This document shows, one piece after another, positions 8,982 through 18,774 of a stretch of DNA of 53,703 nt (within the stretch, counting starts at the first letter, position 1; each line of letters begins with the position of its first letter). Location of the stretch: positions 1 to 53,703 of the forward strand of contig NZ_JAGJEG010000018.1 of the NCBI RefSeq assembly GCF_018100905.1. The letters run 5' to 3'. Origin of the DNA: Pseudoalteromonas sp. MMG010 (GTDB lineage: Bacteria; Pseudomonadota; Gammaproteobacteria; Enterobacterales; Alteromonadaceae). Position numbers and translations under genes: made by a program. Below the pieces are notes generated by a model that saw only the letters and a list, made by a program, of their open reading frames with translations, did no database searches and was not told the DNA's origin.

Positions 8982-9016
8982 AGCAAAGATTAACCATTTA
9001 ACGGTTAATCTTTGCT
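8982..9016. terminator. Perfect 14-bp hairpin between converging genes, spanning the lnt stop codon
   Basis: AGCAAAGATTAACC (8982-8995) and GGTTAATCTTTGCT (9003-9016) form a perfect stem with a 7-nt loop. The stop codon of lnt (8998-9000) lies in the loop. The RDD gene and lnt converge here, so it probably ends transcription from one or both sides, although the T-runs are poor. Confidence 0.5.
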
Positions 9017-10572
9017 CTTACTTTTGTGGCTATACCTGCGATAGCCATTATTAATACCCATACCCATACAGGGCCATTACCATATTGGCTGTATACACTA
9101 TCGCCCTTAATTAGCTTTATGTTGGCTTTCATGGTGGTGGCTTTAAATTGAGGCATCGTTTGTTGAGTGTGGCTGATGGGGTCATACACTGCGCTGATCC
9201 CATTATTGGTAACACGTATAAGCGGACGTTGAAGTTCGAGCGCTCGCATTCGTGCTATTTGCATATGTTGATGAGGGCCAATTGAATCGCCAAACCAGGC
9301 ATCGTTACTCACGGTAAAGAGTAAATCTGATTCACTTTTATAGTTACCGCGTACTAAATCTGCAAAGGCAATTTCATAGCAAATGGCGGGGAGTATATTA
9401 AAGCCATTAGCGCGTAAGTTATTTTGTACTTTATCGCCACGTGTAAACGATGACATAGGTAAATCAAATAAAGGAGCTATGTGGCGTAATACATCCTGAA
9501 AAGGCACAAATTCACCAATGGGTAACAGCTGATGTTTTTGGTATCGGTTTTTATGCAAATAATGATACTGCCCGTGTTCGTCGTTGTTATCTTTATTACC
9601 CAGTACAATTAAGGTATTAAAAATAGCTTTGGTATCAAATTGATAATCGACCACACCCGTGACTAATGCTGTTTTGTTAAACGATGCCGCGCTATCTAAG
9701 CCAATTAAGTAGGTGTCTGCGAGGGCTTCTATTTCGGGGACTGCTGCTTCGGGCCATACAACAAGGTCTACATCCCAATGTGGGCGCGTTAAATCTTGGT
9801 ACTTACTCATTGTGGTCCAAAATTCACTGGGCTCAAAACGTAAGTGCTGTTTTATATTGCCTTGTACCAGTAAGGTTGACATGGTTTTATTTGAGTATTG
9901 ATTAGTTCCGGTATTGTTAGCTGCAACAATAAGTAAGGTTAAAGATATGGCAGAGAACAACAGTGGTTTAATGTCTTTTTTACTGAGGCGATACAGTGAA
10001 AAACCGATAATAATACAACTGAGTGTTAAGCCAAATTCTCCAATATAAGGAGCAAGAATCCGTAATGGACCATCGGTTTGCGTATAACCAAAACTTAACC
10101 AAGGAAAGCCTGTAAGTAAAATGCCGCGTAAATACTCACTAACAGCAAAACCACTCACTAATAATGCACAAAAAGAATAAGGACCATTTGCTAAGCGCGT
10201 ACTGAGCCAGCAAGCAAAAGCAGGAAATAAAGATAAATATGCACACAACAACGCCATTATAGAAAGCGAAGCAATAAGTGGCATACCGCCAAAAGTAGCA
10301 ATAGAAACATGGACCCAACTTATTCCAGCGCCAAACCAGCCTAAACCAAATATAAAGCCATATTTAGCGGCACGTTTTGCTGATAAGGGGGCGGTGTTGT
10401 TAGGCGTTAAGCAATAAAACAGTAAGGCTAGGCTAAAAAATGGAGTTAGCCATAATTCGAAAGGCGCGTAGCCAAAAGTTAAAACAAGGCCCGCAATCAG
10501 TGCGAGCCATGCTTTTTTATCTTTTGCTATACAAGTTAGTTTAGTTAGCAGTTTCTTCACTGTCGCTATCAT
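8998..10572 (-). CDS. lnt: Apolipoprotein N-acyltransferase
   Basis: Lnt adds the third acyl chain to the N-terminal Cys of lipoproteins in the inner membrane, the last step of lipoprotein maturation. The protein has 524 residues, against 512 in E. coli. About seven hydrophobic helices in the first 210 residues precede a periplasmic nitrilase-type domain. The catalytic Glu is in V-V-W-P-E-A-A-V-P, a Lys is expected in the middle of the domain, and the Cys is in P-A-I-C-Y-E. A final helix ends the protein. The start taken is ATG 10572, directly after AAAGG; a TTG lies one codon upstream. The gene overlaps the end of ybeX by about 30 bases, as expected for a tight lnt-ybeX-ybeY-ybeZ operon. Confidence 0.95.
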   Translation of the reverse strand: MIATVKKLLTKLTCIAKDKKAWLALIAGLVLTFGYAPFELWLTPFFSLALLFYCLTPNNTAPLSAKRAAKYGFIFGLGWFGAGISWVHVSIATFGGMPLIASLSIMALLCAYLSLFPAFACWLSTRLANGPYSFCALLVSGFAVSEYLRGILLTGFPWLSFGYTQTDGPLRILAPYIGEFGLTLSCIIIGFSLYRLSKKDIKPLLFSAISLTLLIVAANNTGTNQYSNKTMSTLLVQGNIKQHLRFEPSEFWTTMSKYQDLTRPHWDVDLVVWPEAAVPEIEALADTYLIGLDSAASFNKTALVTGVVDYQFDTKAIFNTLIVLGNKDNNDEHGQYHYLHKNRYQKHQLLPIGEFVPFQDVLRHIAPLFDLPMSSFTRGDKVQNNLRANGFNILPAICYEIAFADLVRGNYKSESDLLFTVSNDAWFGDSIGPHQHMQIARMRALELQRPLIRVTNNGISAVYDPISHTQQTMPQFKATTMKANIKLIKGDSVYSQYGNGPVWVWVLIMAIAGIATKVRAKINR

Positions 10573-11425
10573 CAACCTTTGGTACGGTGACTTGCACTTG
10601 CAAAATACGGCGATTATCAGAGTTTGTTACTTTAAATTGATAACCGTCTATCTCAATGGTTTCGCCGCGGCTTGGCATGTGACCAAAGGCATGAATAACA
10701 ATACCACCGATTGTATCGGCTTCATCGGTACTGTAGCCGGTGGTAAAATATTCGTTAAAATCGTCAACAGGGGTTAATGCTTGTACTACATAAACGTGTT
10801 TAGCAAGTTGGCGAATATCTTGTTGGCCTTCTTCTTCATCGTGTTCGTCTTCTATTTCGCCAACAATGGTTTCAAGAATATCTTCGATGGTGACTAATCC
10901 TGATACACCGCCGTATTCATCAATGACAATCGCCATATGGTAACGCTGTTGGCGAAACTCATTAAGTAAGGTATCGACGCGTTTACTTTCAGGCACAACC
11001 ATAGAGGGGCGTAAATAATCACGTAATGAAGGTAAGTGCTCATCTTTATTTAAGATAAGTGGCAATAAATCTTTAGCAAGTAGTATTCCTTCTACGTGAT
11101 CTTTGTCTTCGCACACAACGGGAAAACGTGAGTGTGTGGAGTCGACCATCATCGGAATAAGCTCTTCAAGCGGGCTATCTATTTCAAGTGTCACCATTTG
11201 CGAACGAGGGATCATAATATCGCGTACTTTTAATTCAGATACGCTTAATACGCCTTCCATCATTTCTTTGGTTTCGGGATTAATTAGCTCTCGCTCTTGC
11301 GCGTCGGCAATTACTTCAACCAGCTCTTCTCTATTCTGGGGTTCCCCTTGCAATAGCTGAGTTATTCTTCCCAGCCAGCTCTTGCCAGAAGAACCCTGGC
11401 TAGTTTGCGAGTTATCGTCGCTCAT
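10541..11425 (-). CDS. ybeX: CorC/HlyC-type CBS-domain protein YbeX
   Basis: This is a 294-residue cytoplasmic protein with a tandem CBS pair (about residues 65-190) and a C-terminal CorC/HlyC transporter-associated domain (about 205-285). Members bind adenine nucleotides and are linked to Mg2+/Co2+ efflux (CorC) and, for YbeX, to ribosome homeostasis. Visible landmarks are V-R-D-I-M-I-P-R-S in the first CBS domain, the M-A-I-V-I-D-E-Y-G-G-V-S-G segment in the second, and V-D-D-F-N-E-Y in the C-terminal domain. There is no membrane segment. The acidic C-terminus S-D-S-E-E-T-A-N overlaps the start of lnt. It lies 23 bases after ybeY, inside the conserved operon. Either symbol (corC or ybeX) is in use. 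Confidence 0.92.
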   Translation of the reverse strand: MSDDNSQTSQGSSGKSWLGRITQLLQGEPQNREELVEVIADAQERELINPETKEMMEGVLSVSELKVRDIMIPRSQMVTLEIDSPLEELIPMMVDSTHSRFPVVCEDKDHVEGILLAKDLLPLILNKDEHLPSLRDYLRPSMVVPESKRVDTLLNEFRQQRYHMAIVIDEYGGVSGLVTIEDILETIVGEIEDEHDEEEGQQDIRQLAKHVYVVQALTPVDDFNEYFTTGYSTDEADTIGGIVIHAFGHMPSRGETIEIDGYQFKVTNSDNRRILQVQVTVPKVDDSDSEETAN

Positions 11426-11448
11426 TGCGTCTAAATGCTCCGTTAATT

Positions 11449-11907
11449 TTAAATATCGTCCCGATATGGGTCGGCGATGCCAAGTTCGGCAAGTAATTGC
11501 TTTTCTATACTTTCCATTTCAAAAGCATCTTCATCCTTTATATGGTCAAAACCAAGTAAATGCAAGCATCCATGGATAACCATATGAGCAAAGTGCTCAT
11601 GAAATGTTTTTTCTTGCTCATTTGCTTCGGCTAATACAATAGCTGGACAAATAATTAAATCACCGACTAATGGCAGCTCAATGCCTGCTGGTGCTTCAAA
11701 TTCAAACGACAATACGTTTGTCGGTTTGTTTTTACCGCGATAGTCGTTATTAAGCTGTTGCGATTGCGCTTCATCACTAATGACAATACTGAGCTCAGAT
11801 TCATCTCGGTATTGGCTAAGGGCTTTATCTGCCCATAGTTGAAACTGTTCGTGGCTTGGTAAGTTTTCAAACTCACACGCTATTTGTAAATCAAGTTCAG
11901 TGCTCAC
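11449..11907 (-). CDS. ybeY: rRNA maturation endoribonuclease YbeY
   Basis: YbeY is a single-strand-specific, zinc-dependent endoribonuclease that helps process the 3' end of 16S rRNA and takes part in 70S quality control. The protein has 152 residues, the usual length. The metal-binding motif H-M-V-I-H-G-C-L-H-L-L-G-F-D-H has the diagnostic H-x3-H-x5-H spacing near residues 112-122. The N-S/T-V-L-S-F-E-F segment is also typical. Translation begins with GTG at 11907, four bases after the ybeZ stop, so the two genes are probably coupled. The arrangement ybeZ-ybeY-ybeX-lnt matches E. coli. Confidence 0.95.
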   Translation of the reverse strand: MSTELDLQIACEFENLPSHEQFQLWADKALSQYRDESELSIVISDEAQSQQLNNDYRGKNKPTNVLSFEFEAPAGIELPLVGDLIICPAIVLAEANEQEKTFHEHFAHMVIHGCLHLLGFDHIKDEDAFEMESIEKQLLAELGIADPYRDDI

Positions 11908-11911
11908 TGTA

Positions 11912-12970
11912 TTACTCTTTAGTCGAAGATTGAGCCTGTGCGGCGAGTAAGTCTTTTTCTTTTTGTTTTTCTATCCGTTTTAAGCGCTCACTTTCATCGT
12001 TACGTTCATACGCTTCAACGATTCGTGCAACGACAGGATGGCGAACAACGTCGTGCGCTTTAAAAAAGTTAAAGCTTATTTCATCAACCCCATCGAGTAC
12101 TTGTATAGCGTGGCGAAGACCTGAACGCGCACCTCGGGGTAAATCTACCTGTGTAATATCACCGGTGATCACCGCTTTAGAATTAAAGCCTATACGCGTT
12201 AAAAACATTTTCATTTGTTCTGCAGTGGTATTTTGGCTTTCATCTAAAATAATAAAGGCATCGTTAAGAGTACGACCACGCATATATGCTAGGGGAGCCA
12301 CTTCGATAATATTTTTTTCGATGAGCTTTTCTACACGTTCAAAACCCAGCATTTCAAATAGCGCATCGTAAAGAGGGCGCAGGTATGGGTCTATTTTTTG
12401 GCTTAAATCACCAGGTAAAAACCCCAGTTTTTCACCGGCTTCAACCGCTGGGCGGGTTAACAAAATACGACGAATTTCTTGGCGTTCGAGTGCATCAACA
12501 GCCGCGGCAACCGCAAGGTAGGTTTTACCTGTACCGGCAGGGCCAATACCAAAAGTAATATCATGATGCAGAATGTTAGCAACATAAGCGCCTTGGTTGT
12601 CGTTACGTGGTTTTATAACGCCTCGACGTGTTTTAATGACCATTTCTTTGCCATAAGCACCGCTAGCGGTATCTTGCTCTAGGGCTTTTGATTCACTAAT
12701 GGCTAGGTGTACGTTGTCGGGTTCTATTTCGCCGATTTCACCACGTACTGGTTGAGTATCAATATAAAGATTTTTTAAGATTTCTACCGCTGCGGTACTA
12801 CTAATGAGCTTTCCGGTTACTTTAAAAAAGTTTTCACGGTGAATAATTTCGACACCTAATCGGCGTTCAATTTGTTTGATGTTTTCATCAAACGGACCAC
12901 ATAAAGAAGAAAGGCGTTTGTTATCGGCAGGTTCTAAATAAATCTCTAATGTTTTTAATTGATTACTCAA
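11912..12970 (-). CDS. ybeZ: PhoH-like ATPase YbeZ
   Basis: YbeZ is a PhoH-family P-loop NTPase of 352 residues that works with YbeY in RNA metabolism. An N-terminal KH-like region (about residues 1-100) precedes the ATPase core, with Walker A G-P-A-G-T-G-K-T-Y near residue 143 and Walker B A-F-I-I-L-D-E-S-Q-N near residue 240. The basic tail ends in E-K-Q-K-E-K-D. The start codon appears to be TTG at 12970. GGAAG lies at good spacing upstream, and there is no early in-frame ATG. It follows miaB by about 50 bases and heads the four-gene block toward lnt. Confidence 0.94.
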   Translation of the reverse strand: MSNQLKTLEIYLEPADNKRLSSLCGPFDENIKQIERRLGVEIIHRENFFKVTGKLISSTAAVEILKNLYIDTQPVRGEIGEIEPDNVHLAISESKALEQDTASGAYGKEMVIKTRRGVIKPRNDNQGAYVANILHHDITFGIGPAGTGKTYLAVAAAVDALERQEIRRILLTRPAVEAGEKLGFLPGDLSQKIDPYLRPLYDALFEMLGFERVEKLIEKNIIEVAPLAYMRGRTLNDAFIILDESQNTTAEQMKMFLTRIGFNSKAVITGDITQVDLPRGARSGLRHAIQVLDGVDEISFNFFKAHDVVRHPVVARIVEAYERNDESERLKRIEKQKEKDLLAAQAQSSTKE

Positions 12971-13021
12971 AATTACTTCCTATTGCATTGCGCCAGCGTA
13001 AACTGGCGCGTTGTATTTTGG

Positions 13022-14470
13022 CTAAGGTACAAACGTTGCTACACCAATTTCATTGGCGCTTTCTGCTTTTGTATCATTATTTGCAGCTTTAGATAATATT
13101 GCTGCTGGAGCAATGTCACGGCGCAAGTTCATTTGTGATTCTGTACGAATTAGCTCACCACGTAAAGAATTAGGCAATGCTTCAGTAATACGTACATCAA
13201 CAAACTGTCCGATCACTGTATGTGGCCCGACAAAATTAACAACACGGTTATTTTCGGTACGGCCTCGTAATTCCATTGGATTTTTCTTAGAAGGGCCTTC
13301 GACTAAAATACGTTGCTCGGTATCAAACATTTGACGACTAATTTGTTGTGCCATTTGTGTAATACGGTTTTGCAATAAGTAAAGACGTTCTTTTTTCTCT
13401 TGTTCGGTTACATCATCTGGTAAATCGGCAGCTGGTGTACCAGGACGTGCGCTATAAATAAAGCTAAAGCTCATGTCAAAACCAATATCATTGATTAGGT
13501 TCATCGTTGCTTCGAAGTCCATTTTGCTTTCACCAGGGAAACCAATGATAAAATCAGATGACATGCTTAAATTAGGACGAATCTTACGTAGTTTACGAAT
13601 TGTCGACTTGTATTCAATCGCTGTATGGCCACGTTTCATTAAATTTAAGATACGATCTGAGCCACTTTGAACCGGTAAATGCAGGTGATCAACTAACTCA
13701 GGTACATCAGCATAAGCTTCGATGATATCTGGTGTAAATTCTACCGGATGCGAAGTGGTGTAACGAATACGGTCAATACCATCAATGGCAGCTACATAAC
13801 GAATTAAATCAGAGAAATAGCAAATTTCTTCTTCGTGTGTTTCGCCGCGATAGGCATTTACGTTTTGTCCGAGTAAGTTAACTTCACGCACGCCTTGCTC
13901 TGCCAATTGAGCAACTTCTAATAGTACGTCATCTAACGGACGACTAACTTCTTCACCACGTGTGTAAGGGACTACACAAAAAGTACAGTATTTAGAACAG
14001 CCTTCCATAATCGATACAAAAGCAGAAGGGCCTTCGGCTTTTGGCTCTGGTAAGCGGTCAAACTTTTCGATTTCAGGGAAAGAAATATCAACAACCGATG
14101 AGCCTTTATCACCTTGCACTTGTTTAATCATTTCTGGCAAGCGGTGTAAGGTTTGAGGGCCAAATATAACGTCGACAAACGGTGCACGTTGACGAATCGA
14201 ATCACCTTCTTGTGAGGCAACACAGCCGCCCACACCAATGATAAGGTCTGGTTTATCATCTTTTAATAATTTCCAGCGACCTAATTGGTGAAATACTTTT
14301 TCTTGTGCTTTTTCACGAATTGAACAGGTGTTAAGCAATATAACATCTGCTTCTGTGGCTTCTTCAGTTAGCTGGTAGCCGTTTGTCGCATCTAAAAGTT
14401 CTGCCATCTTCTGCGAGTCGTACTCGTTCATCTGACAACCCCAGGTTTTTATATGCAGCTTTTTGCTCAT
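13022..14470 (-). CDS. miaB: tRNA-2-methylthio-N6-dimethylallyladenosine synthase MiaB
   Basis: MiaB is a radical-SAM enzyme that adds the methylthio group to i6A37 of tRNAs reading UNN codons. The protein has 482 residues from the ATG at 14470. The open frame reaches a TTG seven codons earlier, but GAGG precedes the ATG. The N-terminal UPF0004 domain carries the auxiliary-cluster cysteines in W-G-C-Q-M-N, L-N-T-C-S and G-V-G-G-C-V. The radical-SAM motif is C-S-K-Y-C-T-F-C near residue 155. A TRAM domain follows at about residues 375-440. The alanine-rich tail of about 40 residues has no obvious role. It is divergent from ubiF, as in E. coli, and probably shares a transcript with ybeZ. Confidence 0.96.
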   Translation of the reverse strand: MSKKLHIKTWGCQMNEYDSQKMAELLDATNGYQLTEEATEADVILLNTCSIREKAQEKVFHQLGRWKLLKDDKPDLIIGVGGCVASQEGDSIRQRAPFVDVIFGPQTLHRLPEMIKQVQGDKGSSVVDISFPEIEKFDRLPEPKAEGPSAFVSIMEGCSKYCTFCVVPYTRGEEVSRPLDDVLLEVAQLAEQGVREVNLLGQNVNAYRGETHEEEICYFSDLIRYVAAIDGIDRIRYTTSHPVEFTPDIIEAYADVPELVDHLHLPVQSGSDRILNLMKRGHTAIEYKSTIRKLRKIRPNLSMSSDFIIGFPGESKMDFEATMNLINDIGFDMSFSFIYSARPGTPAADLPDDVTEQEKKERLYLLQNRITQMAQQISRQMFDTEQRILVEGPSKKNPMELRGRTENNRVVNFVGPHTVIGQFVDVRITEALPNSLRGELIRTESQMNLRRDIAPAAILSKAANNDTKAESANEIGVATFVP

Positions 14471-14714
14471 TGAATATAGCCTCGTGTTCAATTCGGTAGT
14501 GGCACAAATGTGTGCTTAATTCAGGATTAAATGACCATTGGGGCCAGTTAAAGGACGCACATTTTATATGGATATAAGGCTAAATCCAAGTATAGTTTTC
14601 ATGTTTATGGTTTCAAATCAATCTAAACGGGTTTTATACGCCTGTGGGCTATTCCCTCGTGCACTTAACGATACAATTGCGCTACAATTAAAATAGTTGG
14701 AAGTAACCCCTAAA

Positions 14715-15887
14715 ATGATGAAAACGATGAAAAATAAAGTAATTGTGGTTGGTGGTGGCATGGTTGGCTCGGCCATGGCAATAAAGTTAGCGCAACAAGG
14801 TAATCTTGTGAGTGTCATTGAAAATAAACCAATAGATGCCACTGAGATATTACAAAGTCAGCAGGTGGATATTCGTGTTTCGGCAATAAATCGTTTTTCT
14901 GAAAATTTACTTGATGAATTGGGGGCCATGGATTTATTGCGCCATAACCGTATAGCCCCATACCAACAGCTTGAGGCCTTTGAGTTAGGTAATGATAGAT
15001 TATTATTTGATTGCGCTGATATAAATTCGTCTCATTTAGGGCACTTAATTGAAAACAAATTAATTCAGGCAAGTCTTTGGCAACAATTTAAAAAACATAA
15101 TATTACGGTGATAGAACAATCAGGCGCTATCTGTGCTATTACTCAAACAGCCGATGACATTACCCTGCATTACAATGATACCTGTTATACCGCTCACTTA
15201 GTGGTCGGTGCAGATGGTGGCCAGTCGCAATGTCGTCTTAAAGCCAACATCGGGGTGGAAGGCTGGCAATATCAGCAACAGTGTATGGGGGTTTTAATTA
15301 AACTTGATGCGCCACAACAAATAAAAACATGGCAGCAATTTACACCCACAGGCCCGGTTGCATTTTTACCTATGCAAGCTCCTTATGCTAATTTAATTTG
15401 GTACGACAACCCTGAGACGCTAGCTACACTTAAAACACTAACCACAGAGCAATTAAAACAACAAATCATAGCAAAGTTCCCAGCACTGGCCGGTGACTTT
15501 GAAGTGATTAACCAAGCTGTTTTTCCTTTAACCCGACAGCATGCTAATCACTACTCAGCGAAACGATTAGTTTTAATTGGTGATGCGGCACATACGATTA
15601 ACCCATTAGCAGGGCAGGGAGTGAATTTAGGGTTTAAAGATGTCGTCGCTTTGGCTGATGCATTAAACGAGATTGATGATATTGGTTGTATCATTAAATT
15701 AAAACAATATGAATCTAAGCGCCGCAAAGCTAATTTATTAATGATGAGTATGATGGATGCGTGCTACTTTGGTTTTTCTAACACTATCAGTCCACTTCGC
15801 TGGGCACGAAGACACATTTTAAAAACAGCTAACATTAATTCACCGTTAAAAAAATGGGTTTTAAAATATGCGATTGGTGATAAATAA
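14715..15887 (+). CDS. ubiF: FAD-dependent ubiquinone-biosynthesis hydroxylase UbiF
   Basis: This is a 390-residue flavoprotein monooxygenase of the UbiH/UbiF/COQ6 family that hydroxylates the ring of a ubiquinone precursor. The N-terminal dinucleotide fold reads V-V-G-G-G-M-V-G-S-A near residues 11-20. The second FAD motif is V-V-G-A-D-G-G-Q-S, and the third is L-I-G-D-A-A-H-T-I-N-P-L-A-G-Q-G-V-N-L-G, which is diagnostic. The UbiF identity (C6 hydroxylase) rather than UbiH comes mainly from the neighbourhood, since ubiF is beside miaB in E. coli. I use ATG 14715, preceded by GGAAG; a second ATG follows at once and a TTG lies six codons upstream. It is transcribed alone. Confidence 0.85.
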   Translation: MMKTMKNKVIVVGGGMVGSAMAIKLAQQGNLVSVIENKPIDATEILQSQQVDIRVSAINRFSENLLDELGAMDLLRHNRIAPYQQLEAFELGNDRLLFDCADINSSHLGHLIENKLIQASLWQQFKKHNITVIEQSGAICAITQTADDITLHYNDTCYTAHLVVGADGGQSQCRLKANIGVEGWQYQQQCMGVLIKLDAPQQIKTWQQFTPTGPVAFLPMQAPYANLIWYDNPETLATLKTLTTEQLKQQIIAKFPALAGDFEVINQAVFPLTRQHANHYSAKRLVLIGDAAHTINPLAGQGVNLGFKDVVALADALNEIDDIGCIIKLKQYESKRRKANLLMMSMMDACYFGFSNTISPLRWARRHILKTANINSPLKKWVLKYAIGDK

Positions 15888-15986
15888 ACATTAAGAACAT
15901 GAGGGATTACGCTTTAAGGTTTAGATAAAAGAACTAGAAAAATAGATAAACTTAATACTATTTAATCTGTTTATTGTGCTGTATTT

Positions 15987-17627
15987 TTGTTATTAATAGC
16001 TTTAGTTGTCTTGCGTTTATTAAAATGTAATGGATTATTTTATTTAGGTGGTATCTTGGACGAACTTTTTAGCGTAATCATTTTTGTTGGTATTTTATTT
16101 TTAGTGGCCAGCTTACCGACTACATTACGGATATGTAGGGCAACTGAAAATGTATTTTGGTATATTTTATTTAACTTAATTTTTTTATTTATTCTTAGTT
16201 ATTGCGCTGTTACTTATTACTTTATTGCCTCGATAGTTAATACCAATGTAATTTATATTGTTTCGTGTATTTTACTCGCCGGAGGTGGATTTGTTTATTT
16301 GGTAACTAAATTAAGTTATTCAAGTATTTTAAAAATAGAGCAAACACTTGAAGAACAACGCTTCCAAGCTGAGCACGATAGTTTAACCGCACTGCCCAAT
16401 CGTAAAATGTTTTTCAACTCCCTCTCTCATTACATTAATAGGGGCATACCTTGCTCGGTATTGTTTATCGATTTAAACAACTTTAAATATATAAATGACA
16501 GCTTTGGCCATCATATAGGTGATCAATTGCTCATTGCCACTGCTAAAATGCTACAGTCACAGCTAATTCAACCCGCTTCGCTAGCAAGAATTGGGGGGGA
16601 TGAATTTGCCATTATCCTGATACAACAAAATCAATATAACGACGAAGCATGCATAAATAAAATTAAGCAAGCTATCGCTCAGCCTCTTAAAGTGGGTCAG
16701 CAATCAATTCTAATTAATTTAAGTATTGGGGGCAGTCACTATCCGCAAGATGGTGAAAATGTCGATGTGCTGATTAAAAATGCTGACTTAGCCATGTATG
16801 AAGCTAAGAAAAATAAACATTTGTTTGTGCCTTATACGCAGGCCTTAGGTGAAAAATCAAACGAGACGCTGATGTTAGCTAGTAAACTTAAAACAGCCAT
16901 AGAGCAGGAGGAGTTTACACTTTATTATCAGCCCATTAGTTCAGCAAAAGCAGGGCAATCGTCGGGGTTTGAGGCATTGATCCGTTGGCCACAAAAAGAT
17001 GGCAGCTTTATTTACCCAGATTCGTTTATTCCTATCGCTGAACAAACCAACTTAATTTTATTATTAACCAAGTGGGTTGTTAACCAAGCTGCTAGGGATT
17101 TGTCTCGTTTTAAAGCAAATGGTTTTACTGGCACGATTCACTTAAATATTTCAGCGCAAGATTTACAAAGCCCTGTATTTTTAAAGCATATTGTTGATTT
17201 ACATGACGCTAATCCAACGATAAGTGATGACATTACGTTTGAAATTACCGAAAGTGCCATGATGACAAATATTGATGCCGCGCGTGAAATGATACTCACG
17301 CTTAATAAAAAAGGTTTTTATTTTAGCATTGATGATTTTGGTACCGGTTTCTCATCGTTATCTTTATTACGAGAATTACCCATTGAGCAGATTAAAATAG
17401 ATCGCTCATTTGTCACGAATATGCTCAGTCATAGTGCTGATTTTGCAATTGTAGAATCAATTGTATTTTTGGCAAATCAATTAGGGTGTGATGTGGTTGC
17501 AGAAGGCGTTGAAAATAGCGAAGTAGAGCAATTGTTACTTAATTTAGGCTGCGATTACTTACAAGGTTATTACTACAGTAAACCTATCACGCTTGAAGAG
17601 GCGTTAGTGGGCCTTAATACCAATTAG
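15987..17627 (+). CDS. Membrane-bound GGDEF-EAL cyclic-di-GMP protein
   Basis: The protein is up to 546 residues long. Hydrophobic segments near residues 28-42, 58-82 and 88-106 form an N-terminal membrane anchor or sensor. A GGDEF domain follows with an intact G-G-D-E-F at about 203-207, then an EAL domain with E-A-L at about 329-331, D-D-F-G-T-G-F-S-S and Q-G-Y-Y-Y-S-K-P. Both cyclase and phosphodiesterase signatures are present, so it may make or break c-di-GMP. The inhibitory R-x-x-D motif is absent from its usual place before GGDEF. The start is uncertain: TTG 15987 opens the frame, while TTG 16056 has AGGTGG four bases upstream. The gene stands alone between ubiF and the tRNA cluster. 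Confidence 0.85.
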   Translation: MLLIALVVLRLLKCNGLFYLGGILDELFSVIIFVGILFLVASLPTTLRICRATENVFWYILFNLIFLFILSYCAVTYYFIASIVNTNVIYIVSCILLAGGGFVYLVTKLSYSSILKIEQTLEEQRFQAEHDSLTALPNRKMFFNSLSHYINRGIPCSVLFIDLNNFKYINDSFGHHIGDQLLIATAKMLQSQLIQPASLARIGGDEFAIILIQQNQYNDEACINKIKQAIAQPLKVGQQSILINLSIGGSHYPQDGENVDVLIKNADLAMYEAKKNKHLFVPYTQALGEKSNETLMLASKLKTAIEQEEFTLYYQPISSAKAGQSSGFEALIRWPQKDGSFIYPDSFIPIAEQTNLILLLTKWVVNQAARDLSRFKANGFTGTIHLNISAQDLQSPVFLKHIVDLHDANPTISDDITFEITESAMMTNIDAAREMILTLNKKGFYFSIDDFGTGFSSLSLLRELPIEQIKIDRSFVTNMLSHSADFAIVESIVFLANQLGCDVVAEGVENSEVEQLLLNLGCDYLQGYYYSKPITLEEALVGLNTN

Positions 17628-17969
17628 TTATAGATTTACATCAGCTAATTTTAACCATTGGCTGTGATTCACTACGTTAAACATTTAAGTCGTTGAACTT
17701 TTGCTTTAGCACACAAAGCCGCTAAATAATTTGATTAGGCATAAGCAAGCTTAATATCAGCCGGTACTCGTTTTATTTTGGGATGTTTTATATAAGGTAT
17801 GCTGTTGTAAAAGCAGAGGGTTTGGCTGTCGTTTATTTTTTGAGTAATATAAAGTTATTTAATTAATATTATCGTACATAAATTTGTTGAATATGGAAAA
17901 TAAAGCTATCGCTATAAAAACAGCTAAAAATAAAATGATGGAAGGTATGACTAGACTAAGTAAAGAAAT
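17628..17969. other. Intergenic gap before the tRNA cluster
   Basis: About 340 bases separate the GGDEF-EAL gene from the last tRNA-Gln. I see no supported gene and no clear intrinsic terminator for either side, although both transcription units end here. The region is AT-rich. Confidence 0.5.
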
Positions 17970-18044
17970 TGGCTGGGATACCAGGATTTGAACCTGGGAA
18001 TGCCAGGATCAAAACCTGGTGCCTTACCGCTTGGCGATATCCCA
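17970..18044 (-). tRNA. tRNA-Gln (anticodon TTG), copy 1
   Basis: The 75-nt cloverleaf starts TGGGATATC and ends with an encoded CCA. The anticodon stem CCAGG/CCTGG encloses the loop TTTTGAT, giving anticodon TTG. It is the last gene of the eight-tRNA transcription unit. Confidence 0.95.
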
Positions 18045-18083
18045 ACTCTAAATTTGGATGAGTTTTAGTTCTAATTAAGAACA

Positions 18084-18168
<85 letters not shown>

Positions 18169-18193
18169 GCATTACATACAGGGTTTTAATGTT

Positions 18194-18250
18194 TTAGAAT
18201 CTAAATCCAGCGTCTATATTCAAGACAACTGCCAATTCCGCCACTCCCGC
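18194..18250 (-). pseudogene. tRNA-Leu-like 5' fragment, copy 1
   Basis: On the minus strand this reads like the 5' half of tRNA-Leu: GCGGGAGTGGCGGAATTGG, then an extra 13 nt in the D-loop region (TTGTCTTGAATAT), then AGACGCTGGATTTAG. The anticodon stem decays and there is no variable arm or T-arm. It ends about 25 bases before the true tRNA-Leu start, so it would be part of the primary transcript. Confidence 0.8.
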
Positions 18251-18315
18251 ATACAAGTTTATATTTAAACTCTTAACAGAGCTTTCTTAATCAACATTTC
18301 TTTGGTAGAAGAAGT

Positions 18316-18390
18316 TGGCTGGGATACCAGGATTTGAACCTGGGAATGCCAGGATCAAAACCTGGTGCCTTACCGCTTGGCGATATCCCA
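18316..18390 (-). tRNA. tRNA-Gln (anticodon TTG), copy 2
   Basis: The 75-nt sequence is the same as copy 1, with encoded CCA and loop TTTTGAT. It lies 41 bases downstream of tRNA-Leu copy 2 on the minus strand. Confidence 0.95.
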
Positions 18391-18430
18391 ACAAAGAATA
18401 AGCTGATAATTTTAGTTCTTATCAAGAACA

Positions 18431-18515
<85 letters not shown>

Positions 18516-18540
18516 GCACTACATACAGGATTTTAATGTT

Positions 18541-18597
18541 TTAGAATCTAAATCCAGCGTCTATATTCAAGACAACCGCCAATTCCGCCACTCCCGC
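18541..18597 (-). pseudogene. tRNA-Leu-like 5' fragment, copy 2
   Basis: The 57-nt sequence is nearly identical to fragment copy 1, with one visible change in the D-loop insert boundary (GCGGTTGTC against GCAGTTGTC). It has the same 13-nt insertion and the same missing 3' half. Confidence 0.8.
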
Positions 18598-18692
18598 ATT
18601 ATTACTTTGAATTAATCAAAGAAATGGTAGTTATTTTAAACTCTTCATTGAGTGCAATTTAACTCTTGCAGAGCCACTTCTAAAAGAAGAAA

Positions 18693-18769
18693 TGGTGGCT
18701 AAGACGGGATTTGAACCTGTGACCCCATCATTATGAGTGATGTGCTCTAACCAGCTGAGCTACTTAGCC
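18693..18769 (-). tRNA. tRNA-Met (elongator, anticodon CAT), copy 1
   Basis: The 77-nt tRNA starts GGCTAAGTAGC, paired with CTTAGCC, and has encoded CCA. The stem CATCA/TGATG encloses CTCATAA, giving CAT. The paired first base and the absence of three consecutive G-C pairs in the anticodon stem show it is not initiator tRNA. A tRNA-Ile2 with modified C34 is a less likely alternative. Confidence 0.88.
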
Positions 18770-18774
18770 ATTGT

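Noticed and set aside
17628..17969. Genomic-island attachment site next to the tRNA cluster, with the tRNA-Leu fragments as att remnants
   Set aside because: The fragments are 5' halves, whereas integrases usually regenerate 3' ends, and no integrase or foreign genes lie near.
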